The translations under genes and the position numbers were made by a program. Below the pieces are notes generated by a model. That model ran no database searches and was not told where the DNA came from. It worked only from the letters and a program-made list of their open reading frames with translations. From Chloroflexota bacterium (GTDB taxonomy: Bacteria; Chloroflexota; Anaerolineae; Caldilineales; Caldilineaceae), in contig QEUW01000002.1 in NCBI GenBank assembly GCA_003577005.1, forward strand, positions 1 through 64,000: a DNA stretch of 64,000 nt, written 5' to 3'. This document shows positions 9,005 through 18,363 of this stretch, one piece after another (the stretch's first letter is position 1; the number at the start of each line of letters is the position of its first letter).

Positions 9005-11011
9005 CTAGGGCACTTCGTACATATAAAGCATGGGATTGGCATTGCCATCTCGCCAGACAGTGCGCCGGCCTCCGGGGTAACGCTGCTGGAGCGCATCCAG
9101 CAGCCACCGTTCTTCCGGCTGGAGAATGACTGTGCTCTGCGGCGGCAGTAGCTCCAACCCGGCGGTGGGGGTGGTCGTTCGCTGGGCGGCGCTTGGCAGC
9201 CGCTCACCGGCCAGCAGACGGATGACCGGCGTCTCCCAGTTGACTTCAGCCTGGCGCTCGCCCAATACCAATACTGCTACACGCTCAGGCGGAAGTGTGC
9301 GTAGCGCCCGCGCGGTGTAGGTCGCCGAATCTCCGGTAGTTAGGACAGCGTTGCGCTGTTCGCTCCAGCTCCATATCCCAAGCCACACCACCAGACCAAA
9401 GAGCAGATAGAGCGTTGCCTGTGCCCCCCATGCGCCGACTGTATCCAAGAGGGTTACTCGGATGCGGTCCACGGTAAAAGCCAGGGCCAATGCCAGTGCG
9501 GGCAAAATGGGCAACAGGGCCGGCCACTGATTCGCCAATGGCGCCAATGTGCTGCCGGAGACCAGCGTTATGATCGACCAGGTAAAAAGCGCCCAACCGG
9601 CCACTCGATCCAGGTTGAGCAACAGATTGCCGACGGCTAGAATCAGGAGTGGCGCGATCATCGGGTGCAACCATCCGCCTGCTCCGTTGAACGAGGCATC
9701 GCGTTGGGCAGCAGAGCTTAGAACGGCCAAGAACGCACCCCAGCCTGGCAACAGCGTACCGCCAAAGCGACTGAGAAAGAGATCAGGCGTCTGTGTCCAA
9801 ATCACCAGTTGTGGTGCTATGGTGACGGCCAGACCGCCAACCCAGCCGAGCCCCAGCCAGCGCCGTTCACGAATCCTACCCGGCGGGTGGAACCAACCAG
9901 GCTGCAACAACCAGACCCCCACCCACCAGAAGAGCGCGATCAGCGGAAAGACGATACCGCTCGGGTAGAGAAGAACGGCCAGCCCGTGGAGGACGCCGCT
10001 GACACCAACGGCCAGCAGATCCCCTGTGCGCAGCCCGCGCAGTAACGCCCATAGACCGAGACCCCCCCACGCGACCGGTTCTAAAAAGAAGGGCAGCCGG
10101 CTAAAGGAGATGATCGCAGGGGTGGCCGCCAGCAGGGCCGCAGCCAACAACGCTGCCGAGCGTCCATCGTCTTCCACAACTTCGCCGTAGGGTCCCGCCC
10201 GAGGCGGGCGCCGGAAGAGTTCACAGCCCAGCAGCCAGCCCCCTAGCACGGTCAACAGCGCAGCGAATAACCCCGCCAGCCGGATGCCGAGCAACGCATC
10301 GCCGCCGAGGGCAATCATCAACGCTAGCGGTACAGCCGCCAGGCGCGGGACGGCTGTAGCCGTAAAGATCTCCGTCTCTTCACCGCGCAGGAGCGCTAAC
10401 GCATGGAGGCCCCCCTGGGCTACTTCTGGGTCGATCTGGGTGGGGAAGTCAAGCCAGCGCCAGCCAAAGAGAAGGCCGGCCGCAACCAAAATCAGCAAGA
10501 AGAGAGGCCAACTTCCTTCTGGCCTGATGAGTGGCGGATCACCCGGCGTAGTGGAAGGTGCAGCCGGGCGTCGCGGTTCTGCTGCCAGGCTACATCCGGC
10601 GAGAAAGAGCAGCACCGCCGCCGCCCAGATCAGCTGGACATACCCGCCTGCATTGCGGATGCTGACGAGAAGGATCACACCGGCAAGCGCCGCAGCAAGA
10701 CCCAACAACAGAAGGGCGTAGCCGGATCGCCAGCGGGCCCTCGGGCGGGGAACGCGTTCCAGAAAGGCAGGCGCCTCGGCCTGCAAGGAGGGCACAATCA
10801 GCCCAAACCCAAGCGCCGCACCGGCGCTTAGCCAAAGCGCTAATGTCAGGAGATCAGCAGGAAGCCAGCGCGTGTAGACATAGAGCGCTGGAACCCAATG
10901 GAGCAGCCAGGAGGGGAAGAATTCGCTTAAGCTACGTTGGTGGAAGATATAACTGGCAAAGTAGGCAACAGCAATGACGGCCAACAAGCCAAACAGACGA
11001 AGCAAACGCAC
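9005..11011 (-). CDS. Polytopic membrane protein, probable GT-C (family 39-like) glycosyltransferase
   Basis: About 668 residues with many hydrophobic helices followed by a C-terminal soluble domain. An acidic pair in an early extracytoplasmic loop (DFPTQIDPEVAQGG, about residue 200) and a first-half pattern of loops resemble dolichyl-phosphate-mannose-type GT-C enzymes, which use a lipid-linked sugar outside the membrane. The GTG start at 11011 is preferred: GGAAGG at 11019-11024 gives a 7-base spacing, while the longer frame starting at 11089 would be translated through the tatA terminator. Function is an inference; a hypothetical membrane protein is the fallback. Confidence 0.6.
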   Translation of the reverse strand: MRLLRLFGLLAVIAVAYFASYIFHQRSLSEFFPSWLLHWVPALYVYTRWLPADLLTLALWLSAGAALGFGLIVPSLQAEAPAFLERVPRPRARWRSGYALLLLGLAAALAGVILLVSIRNAGGYVQLIWAAAVLLFLAGCSLAAEPRRPAAPSTTPGDPPLIRPEGSWPLFLLILVAAGLLFGWRWLDFPTQIDPEVAQGGLHALALLRGEETEIFTATAVPRLAAVPLALMIALGGDALLGIRLAGLFAALLTVLGGWLLGCELFRRPPRAGPYGEVVEDDGRSAALLAAALLAATPAIISFSRLPFFLEPVAWGGLGLWALLRGLRTGDLLAVGVSGVLHGLAVLLYPSGIVFPLIALFWWVGVWLLQPGWFHPPGRIRERRWLGLGWVGGLAVTIAPQLVIWTQTPDLFLSRFGGTLLPGWGAFLAVLSSAAQRDASFNGAGGWLHPMIAPLLILAVGNLLLNLDRVAGWALFTWSIITLVSGSTLAPLANQWPALLPILPALALALAFTVDRIRVTLLDTVGAWGAQATLYLLFGLVVWLGIWSWSEQRNAVLTTGDSATYTARALRTLPPERVAVLVLGERQAEVNWETPVIRLLAGERLPSAAQRTTTPTAGLELLPPQSTVILQPEERWLLDALQQRYPGGRRTVWRDGNANPMLYMYEVP

Positions 11012-11057
11012 CTTGTCGCCTTCCAAAGCGGAGCGTGACGAGAAGACCGGCCAGGAC

Positions 11058-11094
11058 AACAAAAACCCGGTTGGGCAACAGCGCAACAACCGGG
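11058..11094 (-). terminator. Intrinsic terminator of tatA
   Basis: CCCGGTTG (11066-11073) pairs with CAACCGGG (11087-11094); read leftward, the hairpin is followed by UUUUUGUUG. It ends the tatA transcript and lies just before the glycosyltransferase-like gene. Confidence 0.8.
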
Positions 11095-11187
11095 CAACCT
11101 ACCGGTAAAACTCCTATCGACAGCCTTTCACGGCCCTGACACGCCGGGCGACTGCACGAAGGTCCGACAGTAAGGTGAACGCGGAAA

Positions 11188-11391
11188 TTACTGCGCTTCG
11201 GTACTGGTCTCTGCCGGCGGCTCCGTCTTCACGGCATTAGCCGCCTTGTTCTCAGTGCCTGCCTCTTTGCGGAACTCTTTGATCCCTTTGCCGACCGCGC
11301 CAAAAACCTCAGGCAACTTGCCGACGCCAAAGAGCATAGTGACGATCACCAGGATCAACGTCAACTCGACCCAACCAATATTGAACGGCAT
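11188..11391 (-). CDS. tatA: Twin-arginine translocase subunit TatA/TatE
   Basis: 67 residues: a short N-terminal membrane helix with the conserved GWVELTLILVIVTMLFG stretch, the hinge containing FG.GKLPE, an amphipathic helix GAVGKGIKEFRKEAG, and an acidic, disordered tail. This is the pore-forming component that exports folded proteins. AAGGAG precedes the ATG at good distance, an AT-rich -10 lies upstream and a terminator downstream, so it is monocistronic. No tatC is in the window. Confidence 0.93.
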   Translation of the reverse strand: MPFNIGWVELTLILVIVTMLFGVGKLPEVFGAVGKGIKEFRKEAGTENKAANAVKTEPPAETSTEAQ

Positions 11392-11446
11392 TCTTGGACT
11401 CCTTCGTAAATTCGCACAGCGACGAACTGTGGACTGATTACGATTT

Positions 11447-11475
11447 ATTATAGCACGAAACAGCGGATGCGCAAA
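11447..11475 (-). promoter_or_regulatory. Promoter for tatA
   Basis: On the minus strand TATAAT (11452 to 11447) is preceded 17 bases upstream by TTTGCG (11475 to 11470), a weak -35. It lies about 55 bases before the tatA start. Confidence 0.55.
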
Positions 11476-11499
11476 GCGTCTATTATGTGTGGGTTATGT

Positions 11500-11596
11500 G
11501 TGGGTGCGTCCAGGATTGGGGGCGGCTTGCCCCGGCCCCGCATTCCGGGAAAGGGCCGGAATGCGGGTTTGCCCCAAATTTAGGACACACCCATTA
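11500..11596. repeat. Large imperfect inverted repeat, hairpin or MITE-like element
   Basis: CCCGCATTCCGG and CCGGAATGCGGG form the core. Outside the core, GGGTGCGTCC on the left mirrors GGACACACCC on the right, and ATTGGGGGC mirrors GCCCCAAAT. The result is an almost 100-base fold-back with no coding potential. It could be a non-autonomous mobile element or a structured spacer. Confidence 0.55.
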
Positions 11597-11753
11597 TGTG
11601 TAAACACCGCCCGCTATCCTTCATTGCAGCGACCATTTGTGCTATACTTTGTTGTTGCTGGATTGTTGCTGGTCCCTGTGAAGGCCATACCCAACCAGTG
11701 GTTACTTTGCGAATGATGTCTGCCTGCCGTAGGTTTCATCTGGGCATCACGGT

Positions 11754-13562
11754 ATGTTACACGAATTACGCATCCGCAACTTTGCCATCATTGACGATCT
11801 TCATCTAGTCTTTGGACCCGGCCTCAACATTTTAACCGGTGAAACCGGGGCTGGCAAATCCATCATCATCGATGCAGTCGGTCTGTTGTTGGGTGACCGC
11901 GCGGCGACCGAATGGGTGCGCGCCGGCAGCGAAGTAGCGGAGATCGAGGCGGTCTTTCAACTCGAACCGGCGGGTGAACTGGCATCCGAACTCCAGGCGC
12001 TGCTCGAAGAACAAGGGTTGGATGACCCCGACAGCCCCGATTGGCTGATGTTGAGCCGTGAAGTACGGCTCAATGGGCGCAATGTCTGCCGTGTTAATGG
12101 GCGCGCGGTGACACTCCAGACCCTCGGCGATATCACTGCCCATCTGGTCGATGTCCATGGCCAGGGTGAACATCTCAACCTGTTGCGCCCCAAGACCCAC
12201 ATCCATCTCCTCGACCGGTACGCTGGCCTGTTGCTCCTCCGCAAAGAGGTGGCCACACGGGTGAGCCAGTTGCGCACCATCCGCAGCGAACTCCAACGTC
12301 TGCGCCAGGATGCCCGCACCATCGCCCAACGTGTCGATCTGCTCAGCTTTCAGGCCGAGGAGATCCAGAACGCTCAGTTGCGCCCCGGCGAGGAGAGCGA
12401 ACTGGAGGGCGAGCGCCGCCGCCTGGGTAACGCTGAGGCGCTGCTCAAGCTGGCCGAAGCCGCCCAGGGGATCCTGAGCCAGGGTGATGGCGAGCTGCCC
12501 GGTGCAATCGACCTGGTGGGCGAGGCGGTCGGCAAACTCGAACGCCTGGCGCGCATCGACCCCGACCTGGACGAGCTGGCAGCGGAGGGCCAGGGGCTAC
12601 TGGAACAGTTGAGTGACCTGGCGCGCAGCGTCAAGGACTATGCCGACGAGTTAGAATTCAACCCCGAACGGCTGCAGGAGGTTGAAGAGCGGCTCGATCT
12701 GATCACCAACCTCAAGCGCAAATATGGCGATACGATTGAACAGGTCGTCGCCTTTGGGCAGCGCGCCCAGCGCGAGTTGGATGAGTTGGGCAACTGGGAA
12801 GCGAAGACCGCCGATCTGGAAGAACAGGAAGAGCGGTTGTTACGCCAGATCGGTACACTGGCCGCCGATCTCAGCGCACGCCGCCAGGCCGCCGGCGAAC
12901 AGTTGGCTCGCCAGGTTGAGCAAGAGCTGGCCGACCTGCGCATGAGCCGCGCCCGCTTTGGCGTTGCCCTGGAGCAAGAAGAGAATCTCACTGGGGCCTT
13001 CCTGCCCGATGGCCGCCGCGTTGCCTTTGATAGTACCGGGATAGACAGAGTTGAGTTTATGGTCAGCGCCAACCCCGGCGAACCGCTCAAGCCGCTGGCG
13101 AAGGTGGCGTCCGGCGGTGAGACGGCGCGCCTCATGCTGGCGCTCAAGAGCGTGCTCACCCACGCCGACGCCACCCCGACGCTCATCTTCGACGAGATCG
13201 ACCAGGGGATCGGCGGACGCGTGGGCGCTATCGTTGGCCAGAAACTCTGGCGGCTTACCGGCCAGCTTGCCAGCCCGGCCAACGCAAACGGTCAGCCCCC
13301 CCTCCACCACCAGGTGCTTTGCATCACCCATCTTCCCCAACTGGCCGCCTTTGGCGACCAACATTTCACTGTCAACAAAGCGGTAGGCCTGATCAACGGC
13401 GAAGAACGCACGACCACGGTCGTCCAGTTGCTCGATGAACCAGCACGGATCGAAGAACTCATGCAGATGCTGGGCGCCCGCAGCGACGCTGGCCGCCAGT
13501 CGGTCGAAGAGATGATGCACGAAGTGGCGGCGGTAAAACAGAATAGCAAGGTACTGGCCTGA
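11754..13562 (+). CDS. recN: DNA repair protein RecN
   Basis: 602 residues, typical length. The N-terminal ATPase half has Walker A GETGAGKS near residue 27 within the family-typical MLHELRIRNFAIIDDLHLVF...LNILTGETGAGKS context. Long coiled-coil regions (about residues 150-400) follow. The C-terminal half carries the signature VASGGETARLMLALK, Walker B LIFDEIDQGIGG and CITHLPQLAA. RecN is an SMC-like ATPase that gathers broken DNA ends for recombination. The gene is preceded by a possible extended -10 about 100 bases upstream and appears monocistronic. Confidence 0.95.
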   Translation: MLHELRIRNFAIIDDLHLVFGPGLNILTGETGAGKSIIIDAVGLLLGDRAATEWVRAGSEVAEIEAVFQLEPAGELASELQALLEEQGLDDPDSPDWLMLSREVRLNGRNVCRVNGRAVTLQTLGDITAHLVDVHGQGEHLNLLRPKTHIHLLDRYAGLLLLRKEVATRVSQLRTIRSELQRLRQDARTIAQRVDLLSFQAEEIQNAQLRPGEESELEGERRRLGNAEALLKLAEAAQGILSQGDGELPGAIDLVGEAVGKLERLARIDPDLDELAAEGQGLLEQLSDLARSVKDYADELEFNPERLQEVEERLDLITNLKRKYGDTIEQVVAFGQRAQRELDELGNWEAKTADLEEQEERLLRQIGTLAADLSARRQAAGEQLARQVEQELADLRMSRARFGVALEQEENLTGAFLPDGRRVAFDSTGIDRVEFMVSANPGEPLKPLAKVASGGETARLMLALKSVLTHADATPTLIFDEIDQGIGGRVGAIVGQKLWRLTGQLASPANANGQPPLHHQVLCITHLPQLAAFGDQHFTVNKAVGLINGEERTTTVVQLLDEPARIEELMQMLGARSDAGRQSVEEMMHEVAAVKQNSKVLA

Positions 13563-13574
13563 CGGGTCTGTACC

Positions 13575-13615
13575 TGGACGATAGTCTATAGCCGGTGGGC
13601 CATCGTCTATCGTCC
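13575..13615. repeat. Word-repeat hairpin after recN
   Basis: GGACGATAG at 13575 is mirrored by CTATCGTCC ending at 13615, and each arm contains a second related word (TCTATAG, ATCGTC). It lies immediately after the recN stop. Confidence 0.6.
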
Positions 13616-13648
13616 GGTTGGGGACGAATCCAGCACAGGCTCTGCCGG

Positions 13649-13677
13649 TTGACGAATTCTTTACTTTTGTGTATAGT
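13649..13677 (+). promoter_or_regulatory. Sigma-70 type promoter of the Dpp-like operon
   Basis: TTGACG at 13649-13654, 17-base spacer, TATAGT at 13672-13677. It would give a leader of about 130 bases before the binding-protein gene. Confidence 0.75.
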
Positions 13678-13816
13678 GCAGCTACCTGAAGACACAGGAA
13701 TACATTCCCCTTGCGCGCTGCCCGTACGATAAGCGCTGCGTGCGATGGTTTGGCTTTTCCACCAACGAACCGCCTGCAAACGACAAATAAGAGAAACGAA
13801 CCAAAGGAGGGATACC

Positions 13817-15958
13817 GTGACCAGAGGACGCTCGAGGTTGGCTTCCTGGCTTTCATTGCTGATGGTTCTTGCGCTGCTAGCCGCCTGTGGCGGAGGCGGC
13901 GCACCGCCGGCCGAGGCCCCACCCGCAGCCGAAGCGCCGGCCGCAGAGGCGGAAGCGCCAGCGGCAGAGGAGCCAGCCGCAGAGACCGAGCCAGAGGCAG
14001 CAGATGAAGAGCCGCTTGGCTCTACGCTCATGGGTACGATTGAGGGGCCGGAAATTGTTCTTGATGTCGCTGCCTTCCCTAGCGAGTTTAACGAGGCGCC
14101 TATGTTGGCCGAAATGGTGGCCGCCGGCGATCTACCGCCGGTGGCGGAGCGGCTGCCTGAACGCGAGGATCTGTTGGTGATCCAGCCGCTGAACGAGATC
14201 GGCAAATATGGCGGTACTTGGCGCCGCGGCTTTACCGGCCCCGGCGATGGCCAGAATGGACACCGCGTCGCCGGGGGTGACCGTTTCCTCTTCTGGAATG
14301 CATCCACCTTCCCAGAACTGACCCCCAACGTCGCCAAAGACTGGGAGGTAAGCGACGACCAGACCGAGATCACCATCTTTTTGCGCCGTGGCCTCAAGTG
14401 GTCGGATGGCGAACCGTTTACGGCCAATGATATTCTGTTCTGGTACGAGCACGTGTATCAGAACGACGAGCTGGTGCCGGTGCGGTCGCCATTCTTCAAC
14501 ATCGACGCTGGCGCCAACCTGGAAACGATAGACGACTACACCGTCAAGTTCAGCTTCCCTGAACCGAATAGCCTCTTTGAGGAGGTGCTGGCCAGTTCGG
14601 TCAACGTCTTTGGCGGCCATGCGATCTTTGGCAACATCGGCATGGGTGGTTTTGCCCCGGCGCATTATTTAGAGCAGTTCCATCCCGACTTTGTGGACCA
14701 GGCTGAATTGGATGCACTGGTGGAACAGGAGGGCTTTGACAACTGGGTCAACCTCTTCCGCGACAAAAACACCTGGGCGCGCAACCCCGACCTGCCCACC
14801 GTGACACCCTGGAAGACGGTGCAGTCCATTGCTACCGACAACTGGGTGCTCGAACGCAATCCTTACTATTTTGGCGTGGACACCGCCGGCAATCAGCTGC
14901 CTTACATCGACCGCATCTCGATGACGCTGGCGGAAAATCTGGAAGTGCTCAACCTGCGCGCCATCGCCGGCGAGTATGACTTCCAGGCGCGCCACATTTC
15001 GCTGGCGAATCTGCCTGTCTTGCTCGAAAATGCCGAGACCGGCAACTACACCATCTACCTCGACCCGGCCCAGCATGGCGCCGACGGCGCGTTTATGTTC
15101 AACCAGAGCTACGAGGCTGATCCAGAGATCGGTCAGTGGCTGCGCAACGTCGATTTCCGCCGGGCGCTTTCGCTGGCAGTGGATCGCGACAAGATCAATG
15201 AGATCCTCTTCCTGGGTATCGGTACGCCGGGTTCGGCGGTGGTGGCGGAAAGCTCGCCTTTTAACCCTGGCCCCGAATATCGCTCCCTCTGGTCTACTTA
15301 TGACCCAGACCAGGCAAATGAGATGCTCGACGCGATCGGGCTAACGGAGAAGGACAGTGAGGGCTATCGTCTGCGCACCGACAACGGCGAACGGCTGATC
15401 CTCGAATTACCGACTATCCCGGCTTTCATCCAGTTTACGCAACTGGCCGAACTGGTGAAGGAAGACTGGGCAGCGGTGGGCATCTTTGCTAACGTGGTGG
15501 AATCGGAGCGTAGCCTGGTCGAGCAGCGGCGGGCATCCAACGACCTGCAGATCTTCGTCTGGCAGAATGATGGCACGGATGAGCTTTTCCTCTATCCCTA
15601 CCATGCCATTCCAGTTGCCGATACTTCAGGCACCGGCCCTGCCTTTGGCGTCTGGTATTCGAGCGGCGGCGCTTCGGGTATCGAACCGCCGGAAAATGTG
15701 AAAGTAGTGCTCGATCTCTTCAGCGAAGGTCTGAAGGCTGGCCCCGAAGAGCGCATCGAGATCGGCCGGGAGATCTGGCGCATCATCACCGATGAAGTGT
15801 GGACCATGGGCACCGTCGGCCAGTCGGGCGCCTTTATGGGCGTGCGCGTGGTGAAGAACAACATGGGCAACATCCCCTCGCGCCACTTCAACATCCAGGC
15901 CGGCCAGACGCCTAACATCTCGCGTCCGGCCACGTTCTATTTTACGGACGCGGAGTAA
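13817..15958 (+). CDS. ABC transporter substrate-binding lipoprotein, family 5
   Basis: 713 residues from a GTG start, chosen because AAAGGAGG (13803-13810) sits just before it. A signal peptide ends in the lipobox LLAAC, followed by a Gly/Ala/Pro/Glu-rich linker (about residues 25-70) and a long family 5 binding domain, e.g. KWSDGEPFTANDILFWYEH and DFRRALSLAVDRDKINEIL. The mature protein would be lipid-anchored and face outward. It is the first gene of the Dpp/Opp operon. Large family members of this length often bind oligosaccharides or peptides; the ligand cannot be read from sequence. Confidence 0.93.
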   Translation: MTRGRSRLASWLSLLMVLALLAACGGGGAPPAEAPPAAEAPAAEAEAPAAEEPAAETEPEAADEEPLGSTLMGTIEGPEIVLDVAAFPSEFNEAPMLAEMVAAGDLPPVAERLPEREDLLVIQPLNEIGKYGGTWRRGFTGPGDGQNGHRVAGGDRFLFWNASTFPELTPNVAKDWEVSDDQTEITIFLRRGLKWSDGEPFTANDILFWYEHVYQNDELVPVRSPFFNIDAGANLETIDDYTVKFSFPEPNSLFEEVLASSVNVFGGHAIFGNIGMGGFAPAHYLEQFHPDFVDQAELDALVEQEGFDNWVNLFRDKNTWARNPDLPTVTPWKTVQSIATDNWVLERNPYYFGVDTAGNQLPYIDRISMTLAENLEVLNLRAIAGEYDFQARHISLANLPVLLENAETGNYTIYLDPAQHGADGAFMFNQSYEADPEIGQWLRNVDFRRALSLAVDRDKINEILFLGIGTPGSAVVAESSPFNPGPEYRSLWSTYDPDQANEMLDAIGLTEKDSEGYRLRTDNGERLILELPTIPAFIQFTQLAELVKEDWAAVGIFANVVESERSLVEQRRASNDLQIFVWQNDGTDELFLYPYHAIPVADTSGTGPAFGVWYSSGGASGIEPPENVKVVLDLFSEGLKAGPEERIEIGREIWRIITDEVWTMGTVGQSGAFMGVRVVKNNMGNIPSRHFNIQAGQTPNISRPATFYFTDAE

Positions 15959-15964
15959 ATGGTG

Positions 15965-16068
15965 AATGGTTAACGGTTAATGCTCAATGCTCAATTGTCG
16001 CGGTATGTCCGGTGGCTGCTCTGGCTGAGCATTAACCGTTAACCGTTAACCATGAACCGTTAACCATT
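15965..16068. repeat. Word-repeat hairpin between binding protein and permease
   Basis: ATGGTTAACGGTTAATGCTC (15966-15985) is mirrored by GAGCATTAACC (16027-16037), which continues through CGTTAAC repeats to about 16067. Arms are built from the 7-base word GTTAACG, with one extra unit on the right. It lies between the first and second genes of an operon, where such hairpins often protect the upstream mRNA. Confidence 0.7.
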
Positions 16069-17067
16069 ATGATCGCTTACATCCTCCACCGCTTCTTTGC
16101 CGGTATCTTGACCATCTGGGCCGCTTCGGTTCTCGCCTTCCTGGTGATCCAGTTGCCGCCGGGTGATTATGTGACGGCCTATATTGCCAACCTCCAGGCG
16201 TCGGGCACCACGGTGCGCGCCGAAGAGGCCGAGGCGTTGCGCCGCCAGTATGGACTCGACCAGCCAATTTACATGCAGTATGCAAAGTGGATGGGGCTGA
16301 TGTTGCGTGGCAACTTCGGCGTCTCCATGGAGTACAACCGGCCTGTGCGCGAAGTGATCGGCGACCGGATGGCCACGACCATGGTGGTGTCGTTGGCGGC
16401 GGTGATCTTTATCTGGGCGCTAGCCTTGCCCATCGGCATCTATTCGGCGGTACGGCAGTACTCGATTGGCGACTATATTGCAACCTTTATCGCCTTTGCT
16501 GGTGTGGCCGTTCCCAACTTTATGCTGGCGCTGATTGTGCTCTATGTTGGCTTCAAATACTTTGGCATGCAGAGTATTGGCGGGCTCTTCTCTGAGCAGT
16601 ATCTGCGCGAACCGTGGAGTCTTGCCAAGTTCTGGGACATGGCCAAGCACCTGCCGCTGCCGGCGATCATTCTGGGGTTGGCGGGCATTGCCGAGCTGAT
16701 CCGCATCATGCGCGCCAATCTGCTCGACGAGTTGCGCAAACCCTACGTGGTGACGGCGCGGGCCAAGGGCCTGGCTGAGCACCGGGTGATCCTCAAGTAC
16801 CCGGTGCGGGCGGCGCTCAATCCCTTTGCTAGCACCATCGGCTACCTGTTCCCCTTTATCGTCTCGGGCAGCATCATCGTATCCCTGGTGTTGAGTTTGC
16901 CGACGGTCGGGCCGCTGCTCTACAAGGCGCTCATTGCGCAAGACCTCTTTCTGGCTGGCACGATCTTGCTGTTGCTGGCGATCATGACGGTGATCGGCAC
17001 CTTTGTTTCGGACCTGCTCCTCATGTGGATCGACCCGCGCATCCGTCTGGGGATGGAGGGGAGTTAA
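16069..17067 (+). CDS. ABC transporter permease, DppB/OppB type
   Basis: 332 residues with six hydrophobic segments. The N-terminal start MIAYILHRFFAGILTIWAAS, the early GDYV stretch and the LRRQYGLDQPIYMQYAKW loop are typical of DppB. The coupling EAA-like loop is seen in LDELRKPYVVTARAKGLAEH. It forms the pore with the DppC-type subunit. It lies second in the operon after a hairpin spacer. The ATG sits directly within the end of the repeat and no strong ribosome-binding site is visible. Confidence 0.93.
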   Translation: MIAYILHRFFAGILTIWAASVLAFLVIQLPPGDYVTAYIANLQASGTTVRAEEAEALRRQYGLDQPIYMQYAKWMGLMLRGNFGVSMEYNRPVREVIGDRMATTMVVSLAAVIFIWALALPIGIYSAVRQYSIGDYIATFIAFAGVAVPNFMLALIVLYVGFKYFGMQSIGGLFSEQYLREPWSLAKFWDMAKHLPLPAIILGLAGIAELIRIMRANLLDELRKPYVVTARAKGLAEHRVILKYPVRAALNPFASTIGYLFPFIVSGSIIVSLVLSLPTVGPLLYKALIAQDLFLAGTILLLLAIMTVIGTFVSDLLLMWIDPRIRLGMEGS

Positions 17068-17073
17068 AAGCAG

Positions 17074-17158
17074 GAACACAGAGCACACAGAGAAGACACT
17101 GAGGACACAGAGAGTTCACGAGAACTCCGTGCTCTCCACGTCTCCTTTGTGCCCTCTA
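17074..17158. repeat. CACAGAG-word hairpin between the two permease genes
   Basis: Left arm made of repeated CACAGAG/GACAC words, right arm of CTCTGTG/CTCC-type words, meeting at GAGTTC-ACGA-GAACTC (17113-17128). This is one of four elements in the window using this vocabulary. Confidence 0.65.
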
Positions 17159-17190
17159 TGAACCTGCTGTTTTTGACTTTGAGGTTGAAC

Positions 17191-18336
17191 ATGGCTGAGG
17201 CAGTTGCGACGTTGGACAGGGCGGCCCCTGAACAGACAGGCGGCGCGGTCGACCGTATTTCGGTTGCCACGCAGTGGCAGTTGATGTGGTGGCGTTTCCG
17301 CAAGCACAGGCTGGCGTTGATCGCTGGCATTGTCATTTTTTTCTTTTATCTGACCGTGCCTTTTGCCGAGTTCTTTGCCTACAGCAATCCGATGGTCTCG
17401 GATGAGACGCGCTCGCTGCTGCCGCCGCAGCCCATCCACTGGTTTGACAATGGCGCTTTTCGCCCCCACACCTATGGGTTGACGGGCAAGCGCGACCCCA
17501 GGACATTCAAGCGCGTCTACACGCCGGACCCGACAAAAAAGGTCTACTTGCGGCTCTTTGCGCAAGGGTATGAATACAAACTTTGGGGTCTCTTCCCCAC
17601 GAATCGCCATCTAATCGGCGTCGAGGCAGGGCAGCAGGCCGAGGAGAGCATCTTTCTGCTTGGCACTGATCTGCAGGGACGCGACCTCTTTTCGCGCTTG
17701 ATGCTCGCCACGCGTACTTCGCTTACGATTGGGCTGGTCGGCGTGGCGCTCAGCCTCTTTTTGGGCGTGCTGCTGGGTGGTATCTCCGGGCTCTATGGTG
17801 GCTGGGTGGACAATGTGATCCAGCGGATCATTGAGATCATGCGCTCGATTCCAACGATCCCGCTGTGGATGGGGCTGGCCGCCGCGCTGCCGCGCGAGTG
17901 GCCGGTGACGCGCATCTATTTCTTTATCACGATCATCATCTCGCTCATCGGCTGGACGGTCATGGCGCGTGTGGTGCGCGGTCGTTTTCTCTCGCTGCGG
18001 TCGGAAGATTTTGTCACCGCCGCTGAACTGGCGGGGGCAAGCCAGTTTCGTATCATCTTCCGCCACATGGTGCCCTCCTTTCTCAGCCACATCATTGCGG
18101 CCACAACGCTGGCGATCCCGGCCATGATCATCTCGGAGACTTCGCTCAGTTTCCTGGGGCTTGGCTTACGTGCACCGGCTGTGAGTTGGGGCGTGTTGTT
18201 GCAGCAGGCGCAGAACATCCAGGCCGTGGCTATCTCGCCCTGGCTGCTCACACCGGCCATTCCAGTTATCATCGCAGTGCTGGCGTTTAACTTTCTGGGC
18301 GATGGACTGCGCGATGCGGCGGACCCGTACGGGTAA
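17191..18336 (+). CDS. ABC transporter permease, DppC/OppC type
   Basis: 381 residues; GAGG at 17181 precedes the chosen ATG, while an earlier in-frame ATG at 17149 lies inside the repeat spacer. After the first helix (about residues 40-60) comes a long external loop, then FLLGTDLQGRDLFSRLMLATR, the classic DppC entry to the permease core. The coupling loop reads EDFVTAAELAGASQFRIIFRH. The sequence ends in GDGLRDAADPYG, close to the family-typical end. It pairs with the DppB-type subunit. Confidence 0.93.
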   Translation: MAEAVATLDRAAPEQTGGAVDRISVATQWQLMWWRFRKHRLALIAGIVIFFFYLTVPFAEFFAYSNPMVSDETRSLLPPQPIHWFDNGAFRPHTYGLTGKRDPRTFKRVYTPDPTKKVYLRLFAQGYEYKLWGLFPTNRHLIGVEAGQQAEESIFLLGTDLQGRDLFSRLMLATRTSLTIGLVGVALSLFLGVLLGGISGLYGGWVDNVIQRIIEIMRSIPTIPLWMGLAAALPREWPVTRIYFFITIIISLIGWTVMARVVRGRFLSLRSEDFVTAAELAGASQFRIIFRHMVPSFLSHIIAATTLAIPAMIISETSLSFLGLGLRAPAVSWGVLLQQAQNIQAVAISPWLLTPAIPVIIAVLAFNFLGDGLRDAADPYG

Positions 18337-18363
18337 CGCTCGCATCAGAGGCATGAAGCGCTT

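Larger units (their letters stand above)
11392..11753. other. Divergent tatA-recN intergenic region
   Basis: 362 bases without a gene. It holds a minus-strand TATAAT (11447-11452) for tatA, a large imperfect inverted repeat (about 11500-11596) and a plus-strand extended -10 TGCTATACT (11640-11648) that could serve recN. Confidence 0.6.

Noticed and set aside
12840..13922. 360-codon minus-strand frame across the recN end
   Set aside because: Overlaps recN and the Dpp-like binding-protein start; no recognisable domain.
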